In this document: one piece after another, positions 1-8,348 of the stretch
Layout: every line of letters begins with the position of its first letter
Numbering within the stretch: position 1 is the stretch's first letter
Assembly (NCBI RefSeq): GCF_019656315.1
Contig: NZ_BPLU01000026.1
Coordinates: 73,655 to 137,654, forward strand
DNA from: Flavobacterium sp. UMI-01
Lineage (GTDB): Bacteria; Bacteroidota; Bacteroidia; Flavobacteriales; Flavobacteriaceae
Length of the DNA: 64,000 nt
Direction: 5' to 3'
Made by a program: the position numbers and the translations under genes
The notes under the pieces: model-generated
What the model was told of the DNA's origin: nothing
The model's input: only the letters and a program-made list of their open reading frames with translations
Databases searched by the model: none

Positions 1-1386
1 ATCATTAAATCCAAATGTGGAAAATATAGGCCCATAGTCAAAATTTCCAAATTGAATATATCCACTTCCTAATATCGAAACCAAATCATACAATCGTTGA
101 AATTTCTTGACGGTTTGAAGTGTGTCTAGCATCTTATAAATGCCTTTTTCATCCTTATTTAAATTCTCAAAACGATTTTCTTTCCAATACGCTTCGGATT
201 TGTTGTAAACATCATTATCAATATAATTCACCTCATCCTTATAGAGGCTATTAGGTTTTTCTATATTAAATTGATGGTTTTGATATAAGGTAGTTCTTTT
301 TCCATACATTCCTTTGGATTCTTCTTTTTTATTCAAAGCAAAATCAGACATCATATAGTCACGAGTCAACAAAAAGATGGAATCGTTTTGCACCTCAAAT
401 TCTTGTTCGATATAAATGTCTTTTACCCAGTTAATATTCGCACTTTTGGTCACTGCCATATTAATTTTTTTGATAGCAAATGTGGTATCACTTACCCAAA
501 AATCACCTTTGAACGTTAACTCGTTTTTACGGCGAGGATAGAACAAAATATTAAAACACCATTTTTTATCTATATAAGCACTATCTCTCAAAACATAATT
601 ATAGACATCAATTCCTGTTTTAGAGAGCGGACTAGTAAAACTTTTGTCAAAAAAAGTCAAATGGTTGTTGTAGATATCGTAATCAGAATACAAATCATTT
701 ACAAAAGATAAAATTTGTTGGTTGTCACTAAACCCCGAATTTTTATTTGCCTTTAATTTTTCTTTTACTTTTTTAAGTTTATTATTTCCGTAAACCTCAT
801 ACAAGGATTCATTAATAAATACAGGCAAATAGGTTTTTCCAGTTACTTTGGAGGTATCAACATGATTAAAGATAAATTCCATGCCTTTAAAAAACTTTCT
901 TTTCATAAAAGCACTATCGATGGTATTCATATCAAATTCCACTTTTTCATACTTCTCCATTTGATAATAATCAAATTGAGCCAAACCATTTTTACGCTTT
1001 CTTTCCCAAATTTTTCTAAGAATATCCAAAGCAGGATTGTCCTTCTTGGACGTTTTTCCCGTATAGATTAAAACTTCTTTAAGATTTTCGGCAGCGCTAA
1101 CCACTACTTTAAAATCATAATTAATCGCTTTAGGAAGCACCACTACCCTATCTGAATACCCTACAGAAGTGACAACAATCGCATTGTAAGTTACTGGTGA
1201 CTCTAGATAAAAACGACCATCCTCATTGGACATGGTACCTATATTTGAATCTTTAAATACGATATTAGCAAAAGGGACAGGCTGATTGGTTTTATCATAA
1301 ACAATTCCACTCACCTTAGTTTGTGCATTCAAACTGCAAGTTAATCCACAAAGCACTAATAGTAAAAACCAGAACTTATTCTTCAT
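1..1386 (-). CDS. DUF5686 / carboxypeptidase-regulatory-like outer-membrane-associated protein, 3' part missing
   Basis: The start is an ATG at 1386 and the frame stays open for 462 codons to the left edge, so the C-terminus is outside the window. The protein opens with a signal peptide ending near LNAQ. A CarboxypepD_reg-like beta-sandwich follows (about residues 22-105, with VSGIVYDK and IGTMSNEDGRFYL), then a long DUF5686-type region rich in Tyr, Asn and Lys. Proteins with this architecture are common in Flavobacteriia and are envelope proteins of unknown function, probably ending in a beta-barrel. It lies downstream of pdhB on the same strand, but a strong terminator separates them, so it probably has its own transcript. 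Family assignment is from recognisable architecture; the function is not known. Confidence 0.85.
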   Translation of the reverse strand, partial: MKNKFWFLLLVLCGLTCSLNAQTKVSGIVYDKTNQPVPFANIVFKDSNIGTMSNEDGRFYLESPVTYNAIVVTSVGYSDRVVVLPKAINYDFKVVVSAAENLKEVLIYTGKTSKKDNPALDILRKIWERKRKNGLAQFDYYQMEKYEKVEFDMNTIDSAFMKRKFFKGMEFIFNHVDTSKVTGKTYLPVFINESLYEVYGNNKLKKVKEKLKANKNSGFSDNQQILSFVNDLYSDYDIYNNHLTFFDKSFTSPLSKTGIDVYNYVLRDSAYIDKKWCFNILFYPRRKNELTFKGDFWVSDTTFAIKKINMAVTKSANINWVKDIYIEQEFEVQNDSIFLLTRDYMMSDFALNKKEESKGMYGKRTTLYQNHQFNIEKPNSLYKDEVNYIDNDVYNKSEAYWKENRFENLNKDEKGIYKMLDTLQTVKKFQRLYDLVSILGSGYIQFGNFDYGPIFSTFGFND

Positions 1387-1405
1387 AATGATGATTTAAA
1401 AAAAA

Positions 1406-1433
1406 ACTTCACCATACAAACGCATGATGAAGT
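1406..1433 (-). terminator. Rho-independent terminator after pdhB
   Basis: Read on the minus strand, ACTTCATCAT pairs with ATGGTGAAGT (10 bp with one G-U pair) around an 8-base loop, followed by a run of T. It lies 27 bases past the pdhB stop and 20 bases before the DUF5686 start. Confidence 0.75.
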
Positions 1434-1459
1434 CTCTATAGTATTATTACGTACTATTA

Positions 1460-2437
1460 TTATTTATTTGTTACCTTTTTAACTGCTTTTACAACATCAG
1501 CTGCATTAGGCAACCACTCTTCTAGCAATACAGGAGAATAAGGCGCTGGAGTATCAGCTGTAGTAATACGTTGAATTGGCGCGTCTAAATAATCAAAAGC
1601 ACGCTCTTGAACTAAATACGTAATTTCAGAAGAAACACTAGCAAATGGCCAAGCCTCTTCAAGAATTACCAATCTATTAGTTTTCTTAACAGAATTTAAA
1701 ACAGCATCAATATCTAATGGACGTACCGTTCTTAAATCAATAATCTCACAAGAAATTCCTTCTTTAGCCAATTGATCTGCAGCAATGAAAGCTTCTTTAA
1801 TGATTTTTCCAAATGAAACGATAGTTACATCCGTTCCTTCACGTTTCACATCGGCTACACCAATTGGAATTACATATTCTCCTTCAGGCACCTCACCTTT
1901 ATCACCATACATTTGCTCAGACTCCATGAAAATAACCGGGTCATTATCTCGAATAGATGCTTTTAAAAGCCCTTTAGCGTCATAAGGTGTAGAAGGAACT
2001 ACCACTTTTAACCCTGGAGTATTTGCAAACCAATTTTCTAACGCTTGAGAATGCGTAGCTCCTAATTGTCCTGCAGAAGCTGTTGGACCACGAAAAACGA
2101 TAGGTACATTAAATTGCCCACCTGTCATTTGACGCATTTTAGCTGCATTATTTATAATCTGATCTATACCTACTAAACAGAAGTTGAAAGTCATATATTC
2201 TACAATTGGACGACAACCGTTCATTGCTGAACCTACTGCAATACCTGTAAAACCTAACTCTGCAATTGGAGTATCAATAACTCTTTTCTCTCCAAATTCT
2301 GCAAGCATACCTTTAGAAGCTTTGTAAGCACCATTATATTCGGCAACTTCCTCTCCCATTAAGTACACAGACTCATCGCGACGCATTTCTTCACTCATTG
2401 CTTCACAAATAGCCTCTCTAAATTGTATCGTTCTCAT
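1460..2437 (-). CDS. pdhB: Pyruvate dehydrogenase E1 component, beta subunit
   Basis: This is the thiamine-pyrophosphate-dependent E1 beta subunit, which with E1 alpha decarboxylates pyruvate in the pyruvate dehydrogenase complex. The 325-residue form starting MRTIQFREA is preferred: it is the usual family length and removes a 21-residue Phe/Tyr-rich extension that an upstream ATG at 2500 would add. Seen are the N-terminal EEVAEYNGAYKASKG segment, VEYMTFNF, the TPYDAKGLLKASIRD region and the C-terminal transketolase-like domain (SFGKIIKEA, IDLRTVRPLDIDAV). No E1 alpha gene is adjacent because the upstream neighbour is the divergent etfB, so the alpha subunit must be encoded elsewhere. Identification is secure from the sequence. 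Confidence 0.95.
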   Translation of the reverse strand: MRTIQFREAICEAMSEEMRRDESVYLMGEEVAEYNGAYKASKGMLAEFGEKRVIDTPIAELGFTGIAVGSAMNGCRPIVEYMTFNFCLVGIDQIINNAAKMRQMTGGQFNVPIVFRGPTASAGQLGATHSQALENWFANTPGLKVVVPSTPYDAKGLLKASIRDNDPVIFMESEQMYGDKGEVPEGEYVIPIGVADVKREGTDVTIVSFGKIIKEAFIAADQLAKEGISCEIIDLRTVRPLDIDAVLNSVKKTNRLVILEEAWPFASVSSEITYLVQERAFDYLDAPIQRITTADTPAPYSPVLLEEWLPNAADVVKAVKKVTNK

Positions 2438-2470
2438 ATTATATCTTGTATGTGTATATTTTTCGAAAAG

Positions 2471-2478
2471 CAAAAATA
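2471..2478 (-). promoter_or_regulatory. Bacteroidota-type -7 promoter element for pdhB
   Basis: CAAAAATA on the plus strand reads TATTTTTG on the minus strand, an exact TAnnTTTG match 33 bases upstream of the pdhB ATG. I see no convincing TTG-type -33 element, so this rests on the -7 box and its position. Confidence 0.4.
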
Positions 2479-2761
2479 AATATTTAAAATCATTTAACAC
2501 ATCATTTCCATTAAAATAATGATGCGTAAATTCCAGTTATTTGTTATATCTTGATAAAAAACATAGCTCAAAATACGCATCACCTCACCCTCTTAATCCA
2601 TTTTTAAATCGCATTTATTATGCGTGCATAGTAAATTATTTCATTTTTTATTCTAAATTTGTAATTGAATTTATTTCAAAACATACTGCCACAACAGCTT
2701 TGACCACTAAATTCAATCATCAACTTAGATAGTTTCACATAAAACAACAAATACCAGCAAT

Positions 2762-3508
2762 ATGAAGATATTAGTTTGCATCAGTCATGTACCTGACACC
2801 ACATCAAAAATTAACTTCGCTAACAACGATTCAGAATTTGATACAAATGGAGTGCAATTTGTTATCAATCCCAATGATGAATTTGGCTTAACACGTGCCA
2901 TTTGGTTTCAAGAAAAACAAGGAGCAACGGTTACAGTAGTCAATGTAGGAGGACCAGAAACAGAACCTACCCTAAGAAAAGCATTGGCAATAGGTGCAAA
3001 TGATGCCATAAGGGTAAATGCCACTCCTACGGATGGTTTTTTTGTTGCCAAACAATTGGCCGAAGTTATTAAAAATGGCGGATACGATTTAGTCATTGCA
3101 GGTAAAGAATCTTTAGATTATAACGGCGGAATGGTTCCTGGAATGATTGCTGCATTAACTAATTCCAACTTCATCAATGCTTGTACTGCTATCACCGTTG
3201 ACGGCTCTAATGTACAAGCCGTTCGCGAAATTGACGGTGGAAAAGAAACCATTAATACCAGCTTACCGTTAATCATTGGCGGGCAAAAAGGATTGGTAGA
3301 AGAAAAAGACTTGCGCATCCCTAACATGAGAGGAATCATGACGGCTAGAACAAAACCACTTACCGTGGTAGAACCAACTGAAGCTCCTACTCAAACCAAA
3401 GCGGTTAAATTTGAAAAACCAGCTCCAAAATCAGCTGTGAAATTAGTTTCAGCAGACAACTTAGACGAATTGATAAACTTGCTACACAACGAAGCCAAAG
3501 TAATTTAA
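2762..3508 (+). CDS. etfB: Electron transfer flavoprotein, beta subunit
   Basis: This is the beta subunit of the heterodimeric electron transfer flavoprotein, which accepts electrons from acyl-CoA dehydrogenases and passes them toward the quinone pool. The 248-residue length is typical. It starts MKILVCISHVPDT and carries the ETF-beta alpha/beta fold signatures NPNDEFGLTRA, GANDAIRV and the segment around AGKESLDYNGG that binds AMP/FAD at the subunit interface, then the conserved LPLIIGGQKGL. It is followed 92 bases later by etfA on the same strand, so the two form an operon ending in the terminator at 4595. The upstream spacer has a TAnnTTTG match at 2654-2661, about 100 bases from the start, which could be its promoter. 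Confidence 0.96.
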   Translation: MKILVCISHVPDTTSKINFANNDSEFDTNGVQFVINPNDEFGLTRAIWFQEKQGATVTVVNVGGPETEPTLRKALAIGANDAIRVNATPTDGFFVAKQLAEVIKNGGYDLVIAGKESLDYNGGMVPGMIAALTNSNFINACTAITVDGSNVQAVREIDGGKETINTSLPLIIGGQKGLVEEKDLRIPNMRGIMTARTKPLTVVEPTEAPTQTKAVKFEKPAPKSAVKLVSADNLDELINLLHNEAKVI

Positions 3509-3514
3509 AAATTT

Positions 3515-3600
3515 AAGGATTCTGGATTTAGTTTTGTAAAAATCTTTATCCAATCCCTGATTAAATCCTAAATCTAAAAATTCAAAATCCAAAACTTATT
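3515..3600 (+). repeat. Inverted-repeat, A-rich leader between etfB and etfA
   Basis: The spacer contains nested complements: GGATT (3517-3521) with AATCC (3586-3590), and GATTTAG (3525-3531) with CTAAATC (3568-3574). It ends in an A-rich run of AAATC/AAATTC-like words directly before the etfA ATG. Similar TAAAATC/CAAAATTC leaders precede the genes at 4812 and 14353. It is not a terminator because no T-tract follows. Confidence 0.5.
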
Positions 3601-4566
3601 ATGTCCATATTAATATACGCAGAATCAGCAGAAGGAAAATTCAAAAAAGTTGCACTAGAACTAGCTTCCTATGCCAAAAAAGTTGCCGAATCAACAGGAA
3701 CAACGGTAACTGCCTTAACTTTCAACACCTCAGACAACACTGAATTATCACAATACGGAGTAGATAAAGTCGTAAAGGTCAATGACTCAAAATTAACTGC
3801 TTTTAACGCAAAAGCCTATGCTGATACAATCAAACAAGTAGCTCAAAGTGAAGGTTCAAAAATCGTTTTACTTTCATCAACTACTGACAGCAGCTATCTT
3901 GCTCCCTTAGTAGCAGTAGGGCTGGAAGCAGGTTATACTTCAAATGTTGTAGCCCTACCTTTAAGCACTGCTCCTTTTCAAGTAAAACGCAATGCCTTTT
4001 CTAACAAAGCATTCAACATCACTGAAATTAATACTGATATCAAAGTACTAAGTTTAGCCAAAAATTCTTTTGGCATAATCGAAAGTACCTCAACACCTAC
4101 AGAAGAAGATTTCACTCCTAGTTTGAACGATGCCGATTTTAATATCAAAATAGAAGCTACAGAAAAAGCCTCAGGCAAAGTATCAATAGCAGATGCTGAT
4201 ATCGTAGTTTCAGGTGGCCGTGGTTTAAAAGGACCTGAAAATTGGGGATTAATTGAAGATCTAGCAGCTGTACTTGGCGCTGCTACCGCTTGTTCTAAAC
4301 CTGTTTCCGACTTAGGATGGAGACCCCACGGTGAACACGTAGGACAAACAGGAAAACCAGTTGCAGCCAATTTATATATTGCCATAGGAATTTCTGGAGC
4401 GATTCAGCACATTGCAGGAATCAACTCTTCCAAAGTAAAAGTAGTCATCAATACTGACCCTGAAGCGCCTTTCTTTAAAGTTGCAGATTACGGTGTTGTA
4501 GGAGATGCTTTTGAAGTAGTCCCTCAGTTGATTGAAAAACTAAAAGCCTTTAAAGGACAGCAATAA
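3601..4566 (+). CDS. etfA: Electron transfer flavoprotein, alpha subunit
   Basis: This is the FAD-binding alpha subunit partner of EtfB. It has 321 residues, the usual size. The N-terminal half has the ETF alpha/beta domain. The C-terminal half has the FAD-domain signatures: VSGGRGLKGPENW near residue 200, GWRPHGEHVGQTGK, the IGISGAIQHIAGI segment and INTDPEAPFFKVADYGVVGD, which match the PROSITE-type ETF-alpha region. It closes the etfBA operon: a 17-bp terminator stem begins 28 bases after its stop. Assignment is secure. Confidence 0.96.
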   Translation: MSILIYAESAEGKFKKVALELASYAKKVAESTGTTVTALTFNTSDNTELSQYGVDKVVKVNDSKLTAFNAKAYADTIKQVAQSEGSKIVLLSSTTDSSYLAPLVAVGLEAGYTSNVVALPLSTAPFQVKRNAFSNKAFNITEINTDIKVLSLAKNSFGIIESTSTPTEEDFTPSLNDADFNIKIEATEKASGKVSIADADIVVSGGRGLKGPENWGLIEDLAAVLGAATACSKPVSDLGWRPHGEHVGQTGKPVAANLYIAIGISGAIQHIAGINSSKVKVVINTDPEAPFFKVADYGVVGDAFEVVPQLIEKLKAFKGQQ

Positions 4567-4594
4567 GCCTTTATTTCAATACCTTATTATATCC

Positions 4595-4637
4595 AAAAAG
4601 AGTTGTTATAATCCACTTATAGCAACTCTTTTTTTTA
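4595..4637 (+). terminator. Rho-independent terminator of etfBA
   Basis: Arms 4595-4611 and 4617-4633 form a 17-bp stem (core AAAAAGAGTTG) with a single U-G pair, a 5-base loop and a following T-run. There is no other gene before 4812. Confidence 0.85.
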
Positions 4638-4811
4638 ACTTTAAAGCTATATTTTTTTTAATTTTATAGACTGGTTTACTTTTGAAGCTACAAAAAGATT
4701 TTGTTTCTTTGTAGGCTAATCATTTTACTTATTTGTATATTACAGAAAGACAAACTGGTTTCAAAATTATTCTTTGATTTTAGCATCTAAAATCTAAAAC
4801 CTAAAATTAAC

Positions 4812-5441
4812 ATGAGTTTAGTCAAACTATCTATAAAAGGCATATCCTACAGTCAAACTCAAAACGGAGCGTATGCTTTAATTTTGAATGAGGTTGATGG
4901 CGAAAGAAAACTACCCATAGTCATAGGCGCATTTGAGGCACAGTCTATTGCAATTGCTTTAGAAAAAGAAATCAAACCTCCTCGACCTTTGACCCATGAC
5001 TTATTCAAAAATTTTGCGGAACGTTTTGATATTGTCGTAAAACAAGTCATCATTCACAAATTAGTCGATGGTGTTTTTTATTCTAGTATCATTTGCGAAA
5101 GAGATAAAATAGAAGAAATCATTGACGCAAGAACTTCGGATGCCATAGCCTTGGCTTTACGTTTTAACGCCCCTATATTTACTTACAAAAACATTCTTGA
5201 TAAAGCCGGCATTTACCTAAAAACCAGCACACAAGAAACCGATAAAGATTCACAAGAAATGGATGATATTCTTGCCAATCCAGAAACATTTGGCAATGAA
5301 GATGAAGCTCAAAACGCAGGACGTCCTTATATCAAACACAGCCTTCAAGAATTAACAGAACTCCTTGAGCAAGCTGTAAGTCATGAAGATTACGAAAAAG
5401 CGGCAAAAATAAGAGACGAAATCTCCAAAAGAGAATCTTAA
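4812..5441 (+). CDS. Bifunctional nuclease (BFN/DUF151) domain protein with C-terminal UVR motif
   Basis: The 209-residue protein has an N-terminal BFN (DUF151) domain over about residues 1-150: ISYSQTQNGAYALIL, LPIVIGAFEAQSIAIALE and ARTSDAIALALRFNAPI. An acidic linker follows, then a UVR (UvrB/C-type) helical hairpin at about 172-206 (ELTELLEQAVSHEDYEKAAK). Plant and archaeal BFN proteins have reported RNase/DNase activity; the role of the bacterial flavobacterial form is not established. It is followed 35 bases later by thyA in the same orientation. A TACTTTTG element at 4677-4684 may be its promoter, although it lies 127 bases upstream. Confidence 0.9.
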   Translation: MSLVKLSIKGISYSQTQNGAYALILNEVDGERKLPIVIGAFEAQSIAIALEKEIKPPRPLTHDLFKNFAERFDIVVKQVIIHKLVDGVFYSSIICERDKIEEIIDARTSDAIALALRFNAPIFTYKNILDKAGIYLKTSTQETDKDSQEMDDILANPETFGNEDEAQNAGRPYIKHSLQELTELLEQAVSHEDYEKAAKIRDEISKRES

Positions 5442-5476
5442 TAACGGACTAAACAAGACAATAAAGAGCCCAAGAA

Positions 5477-6301
5477 ATGAAGCAATATTTAGATTTAGTA
5501 GAACATGTAATGAAAAACGGTAACCAAAAAGGGGACCGCACTGGAACTGGAACCAAAAGTGTATTTGGCTACCAAATGCGTTTTGATTTAAACGAAGGTT
5601 TTCCGATGGTCACGACCAAAAAATTACATCTAAAATCTATCATTTACGAATTGCTTTGGTTCTTAAAAGGAGATACTAATATTGCTTACCTCCAAAAAAA
5701 TGGGGTAAAAATATGGGATGCTTGGGCTGATGAAAATGGAGATTTAGGCCCTGTTTACGGACATCAATGGCGCAATTGGAATAGCGAAGAAATAGACCAA
5801 ATAAAAGACCTTATCCACGAACTTAAAACCAACCCGAACAGCCGTAGAATGATTGTATCCGCTTGGAACCCATCCGTTCTTCCTGATACTTCTAAATCAT
5901 TTGCTGAAAATGTTGCAAATAACAAGGCTGCCTTACCTCCTTGCCATGCTTTTTTCCAATTCTACGTAGCTGATGGCAAACTATCCTGTCAACTCTACCA
6001 GCGTAGCGCCGACATTTTCCTGGGTGTTCCGTTCAATATCGCTTCATACGCCTTACTTACCATGATGATTGCACAAGTTTGTAACCTTGGTCTAGGCGAA
6101 TTTATACATACTTTTGGAGATGCCCACATCTACAACAACCACTTTGAACAATTGGAATTGCAATTATCTAGAGAACCCAGAGCCTTACCTAAAATGATAC
6201 TCAATCCTGAGATAAAAGACTTATTTGATTTTGATTACGAGGATTTCACTTTGGTAGGCTACGAACCTCATGACAGTATTAAAGGAAGTGTTGCTGTTTA
6301 A
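5477..6301 (+). CDS. thyA: Thymidylate synthase
   Basis: ThyA converts dUMP to dTMP using methylene-tetrahydrofolate, producing dihydrofolate that the nearby DHFR (folA, 7180) recycles. The protein has 274 residues. The catalytic cysteine is C156 in [12 protein letters not shown], followed by [20 protein letters not shown], the dUMP-binding HIYNNHFEQ segment and the folate-contacting C-terminus. Compared with the E. coli enzyme as I recall it, there is an insertion of about ten residues just before the catalytic loop ([14 protein letters not shown]). Its stop codon abuts that of the convergent gene at 6302, and the junction is a perfect 26-bp palindrome (6289-6314). Confidence 0.96.
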   Translation: MKQYLDLVEHVMKNGNQKGDRTGTGTKSVFGYQMRFDLNEGFPMVTTKKLHLKSIIYELLWFLKGDTNIAYLQKNGVKIWDAWADENGDLGPVYGHQWRNWNSEEIDQIKDLIHELKTNPNSRRMIVSAWNPSVLPDTSKSFAENVANNKAALPPCHAFFQFYVADGKLSCQLYQRSADIFLGVPFNIASYALLTMMIAQVCNLGLGEFIHTFGDAHIYNNHFEQLELQLSREPRALPKMILNPEIKDLFDFDYEDFTLVGYEPHDSIKGSVAV

Positions 6302-6598
6302 TTAAACAGCAACAACTCCATTTTCTGTACCTGCAAACTCATTCCACTTGTATGAATCTGCTTCTGTATCGTTGATGTACGTACCATCAACTACATATTT
6401 AAACTCATAAGAAGCATCTTTTGGTAATTCAAAAACACCTTTAAAAGTTCCGTTTTTTAATTTACTCATCGCACCTTCTTCGATACTCCAATTGTTAAAA
6501 TCACCAACAACAGAGGCATTAATAGCATCTTTTGCTTCGATAGAAAAGGTTACTTTACAAACAGGTTTTGACTTTATAAATTGTTTTTTTATTGACAT
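6302..6598 (-). CDS. Small glycogen-recognition (CBM48/isoamylase early set) domain protein
   Basis: A 98-residue protein from MSIKKQFIKSK; this start removes a 20-residue Phe/Ile-rich extension from an ATG at 6658. Almost the whole protein is one early-set beta-sandwich: VCKVTFSIEAKDAINASVVGD, FNNWSIEEGAMSK, GVFELPKDASYEFKYVVDG and NDTEADSYKWNEF, the pattern of AMPK-beta/CBM48 glycogen-binding modules. Stand-alone copies of this kind are frequent in Flavobacteriia. The role is unknown; binding to alpha-glucan is a family inference. It is convergent with thyA, and its upstream region carries two TTAACnnGTTAA palindromes. Confidence 0.85.
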   Translation of the reverse strand: MSIKKQFIKSKPVCKVTFSIEAKDAINASVVGDFNNWSIEEGAMSKLKNGTFKGVFELPKDASYEFKYVVDGTYINDTEADSYKWNEFAGTENGVVAV

Positions 6599-6685
6599 AA
6601 CTATTTCATTTTTAATATTATGAAACAAAGAAAACAAAATATATTGAATTTTTAACACCCAAAGAAAGTTTTACCATAATACCAT

Positions 6686-6746
6686 TTAACTTGTTAATTT
6701 TTAATACATTCCGTAATTTTAGTAGTATTAAATTTAACATGTTAAA
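6686..6746. promoter_or_regulatory. Two TTAAC-nn-GTTAA palindromes in a divergent intergenic region
   Basis: TTAACTTGTTAA at 6686-6697 and TTTAACATGTTAAA at 6733-6746 are palindromes of the same design, centres 48 bases apart. They lie between the CBM48 gene (start 6598, minus) and the 2TM gene (start 6835, plus). A TATATTTG -7-like box sits just after them at 6760-6767. Binding by a dimeric regulator is inferred; no regulator is encoded next to them. Confidence 0.4.
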
Positions 6747-6834
6747 AAAGAAGTCGTTTTATATTTGATTAATAAACTTCCAAAAGCATAATTTTACAAA
6801 TTAAATTTTATCTTTATGTTTTAATTTTTTACCT

Positions 6835-7173
6835 ATGGAAAGAGAACAACATGAATTATACGAGTATGCTCGACGAAGAATTAAACAAAAAAAGAGACTT
6901 TATTTTCATTTTGTCCTTTTAGTTACTGCCTCTCTTTTTATCTTTTTATTAACCCAAATCATTACCATTAACATCAACCCAAATTGGCTTATTGTAGGTT
7001 TTGCTGTGTGGGCATTTATTTTTATTCTTCACTTTGTAAAAGTGTACATTACAGACCGATTCATGAATAAAAATTGGGAAAGAGAACAAATTGACAGATT
7101 GGTCGCCTCGCAAGCGAAAAAAATAGCTGAATTAAAAACAAAAATAGACGAAGATCATTCCTCTACAAAATAA
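6835..7173 (+). CDS. 2TM domain-containing membrane protein
   Basis: A 112-residue protein with a basic N-terminal helix (EYARRRIKQKKRLYFHF), two transmembrane segments at about 25-45 and 53-73, and a charged C-terminal coiled-coil-like tail (NKNWEREQIDRLVASQ, AKKIAELKTKIDED). This matches the 2TM domain family found in Bacteroidota, sometimes fused to LytTR or histidine-kinase proteins. The function of the stand-alone form is unknown. It ends 6 bases before folA and is probably cotranscribed with it. Confidence 0.8.
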   Translation: MEREQHELYEYARRRIKQKKRLYFHFVLLVTASLFIFLLTQIITININPNWLIVGFAVWAFIFILHFVKVYITDRFMNKNWEREQIDRLVASQAKKIAELKTKIDEDHSSTK

Positions 7174-7179
7174 CACCTC

Positions 7180-7674
7180 ATGATAATAATGATTGCTGCT
7201 GCGGCAGAAAATAACGCTTTAGGGAAAGACAACGCCCTATTATGGCATTTACCCAATGATTTCAAACGTTTTAAATCCATCACGACAGGTCATCATATTA
7301 TTATGGGACGAAAAACATTTGAAAGTTTCCCAAAACCACTCCCTAACCGAACCCACATCGTTATCAGCAGGCAAAAGGATTACAAACCCGAAGGTTGCCT
7401 CGTAGTAAACAGCCTCCAAGAAGCACTAGCAGCGTGTCCAAAAGAAGAAGACAGCTTTATCATAGGTGGTGGCGAAATTTACAAATTAGCACTACCCTAT
7501 TCAGATAAAATAGAACTCACCAGAGTACACCATACTTTTGAAGCAGATGCATTTTTCCCTGAAATAGACTCGACTCAATGGCAACTTACAACCTCTGAAT
7601 TTCATCCCAAAGACGAGAAACATCTTTTTGATTTCAGTTTTGAGACTTATGCTAAAATAGAAACACCTCAGTAA
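7180..7674 (+). CDS. folA: Dihydrofolate reductase
   Basis: A 164-residue NADPH-dependent DHFR that regenerates tetrahydrofolate, functionally paired with thyA 0.9 kb upstream. Seen: IAAAAENNALGKDNALLWHLPNDFKRFK with the conserved Trp-His-Leu-Pro and the active-site acidic residue, the NADPH-binding HHIIMGRKTFESF and RTHIVISR, and SFIIGGGEIYKLALP, whose double glycine belongs to the cofactor loop. The length is normal. The stop codon lies in the loop of the terminator hairpin directly at its 3' end. Confidence 0.96.
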   Translation: MIIMIAAAAENNALGKDNALLWHLPNDFKRFKSITTGHHIIMGRKTFESFPKPLPNRTHIVISRQKDYKPEGCLVVNSLQEALAACPKEEDSFIIGGGEIYKLALPYSDKIELTRVHHTFEADAFFPEIDSTQWQLTTSEFHPKDEKHLFDFSFETYAKIETPQ

Positions 7675-7696
7675 AACTGAGGTGCTCTATTTTTTC
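7664..7696 (+). terminator. Terminator overlapping the folA stop codon
   Basis: CACCTCAG (7664-7671) pairs perfectly with CTGAGGTG (7677-7684). The 5-base loop contains the folA TAA, and CTCTATTTTTT follows. Translation termination and transcription termination therefore share the same bases. Confidence 0.75.
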
Positions 7697-7716
7697 AACG
7701 ATAAGGACTTTACTGT

Positions 7717-8034
7717 CTATTCCTGTAGCAGAATTTGACAACTTAATATAAAAATTACAAAGGTCAACATAGCTCCAGTGACGAAGATAATGACATTTGA
7801 TGTTTTTTGAGAGTACATCTCAAAGTAGCCTTTAATACCAAATACCACGAAGGTACTAAAGACAAAGAAAATTAAAATTTCCAAAAACAAATTTAATCCT
7901 AAGAACGTATTTTGCGTTAATAACAAATTACTGTTTAATAAAACAGCACCGTCAAAACTAACCACAAGCACAAATGATATAATTAGCGCAAAAATTAACC
8001 ACTTGATTTGACTTGTTAGTCCTTTAACTATCAT
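7717..8034 (-). CDS. Small three-helix membrane protein of unknown function
   Basis: A 105-residue protein with three hydrophobic segments at about 10-32, 43-66 and 79-101 (WLIFALIISFVLVVSF, FLEILIFFVFSTFVVFG, VIIFVTGAMLTFVIFIL) joined by short polar loops. I recognise no family. It is convergent with folA and separated from it by the terminator at 7664. An ATG start at 8034 with no competing upstream start and an intact frame make it a plausible gene, but no function can be read. Confidence 0.6.
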   Translation of the reverse strand: MIVKGLTSQIKWLIFALIISFVLVVSFDGAVLLNSNLLLTQNTFLGLNLFLEILIFFVFSTFVVFGIKGYFEMYSQKTSNVIIFVTGAMLTFVIFILSCQILLQE

Positions 8035-8322
8035 TGAAAATAAATATTTACTATTTATAAAGTAAAATTCGGCAATATACCGCTGCTACACAATACCCAC
8101 TTTTAGTGATATTTTAGGTTTTAGCAAAAACACAAGTTGCTAAAAATCAGACATTTAAATATTTTATATAAAAAAAGGTACAATTAAAAAAGTCGAATGT
8201 TTTGATTTTCAAGAGTTTCTCTTTTCGAAAACGAAATTTGATTTCTCTTTTCGTACCCATCAATAAGGAGGCAATTATCCCCCAAATTATAGACACGCAA
8301 TCCAGTTCCAAAGAGATTGTAT

Positions 8323-8330
8323 TATATTTG
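8323..8330 (+). promoter_or_regulatory. -7 promoter element for menG/ubiE; only other content of the 8035-8348 spacer
   Basis: TATATTTG is an exact TAnnTTTG match ending 18 bases before the ATG at 8349. This also argues against the upstream ATG at 8202, which would lie upstream of the promoter. The 314-base spacer otherwise shows only a 12-base direct repeat, TTTCTCTTTTCG, at 8216-8227 and 8242-8253. Confidence 0.5.
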
Positions 8331-8348
8331 TGGAAAAATAAAGTTACA

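Noticed and set aside
2541..2732. 63-codon plus-strand ORF between pdhB and etfB
   Set aside because: Biased composition, no recognisable feature, and it covers the divergent promoter region.
3978..4385. 135-codon minus-strand ORF inside etfA
   Set aside because: Antisense shadow of a conserved coding sequence; its protein has no sensible features.
8202..8348. 49-residue N-terminal extension of menG
   Set aside because: Family length and the -7 box at 8323 place the start at 8349.
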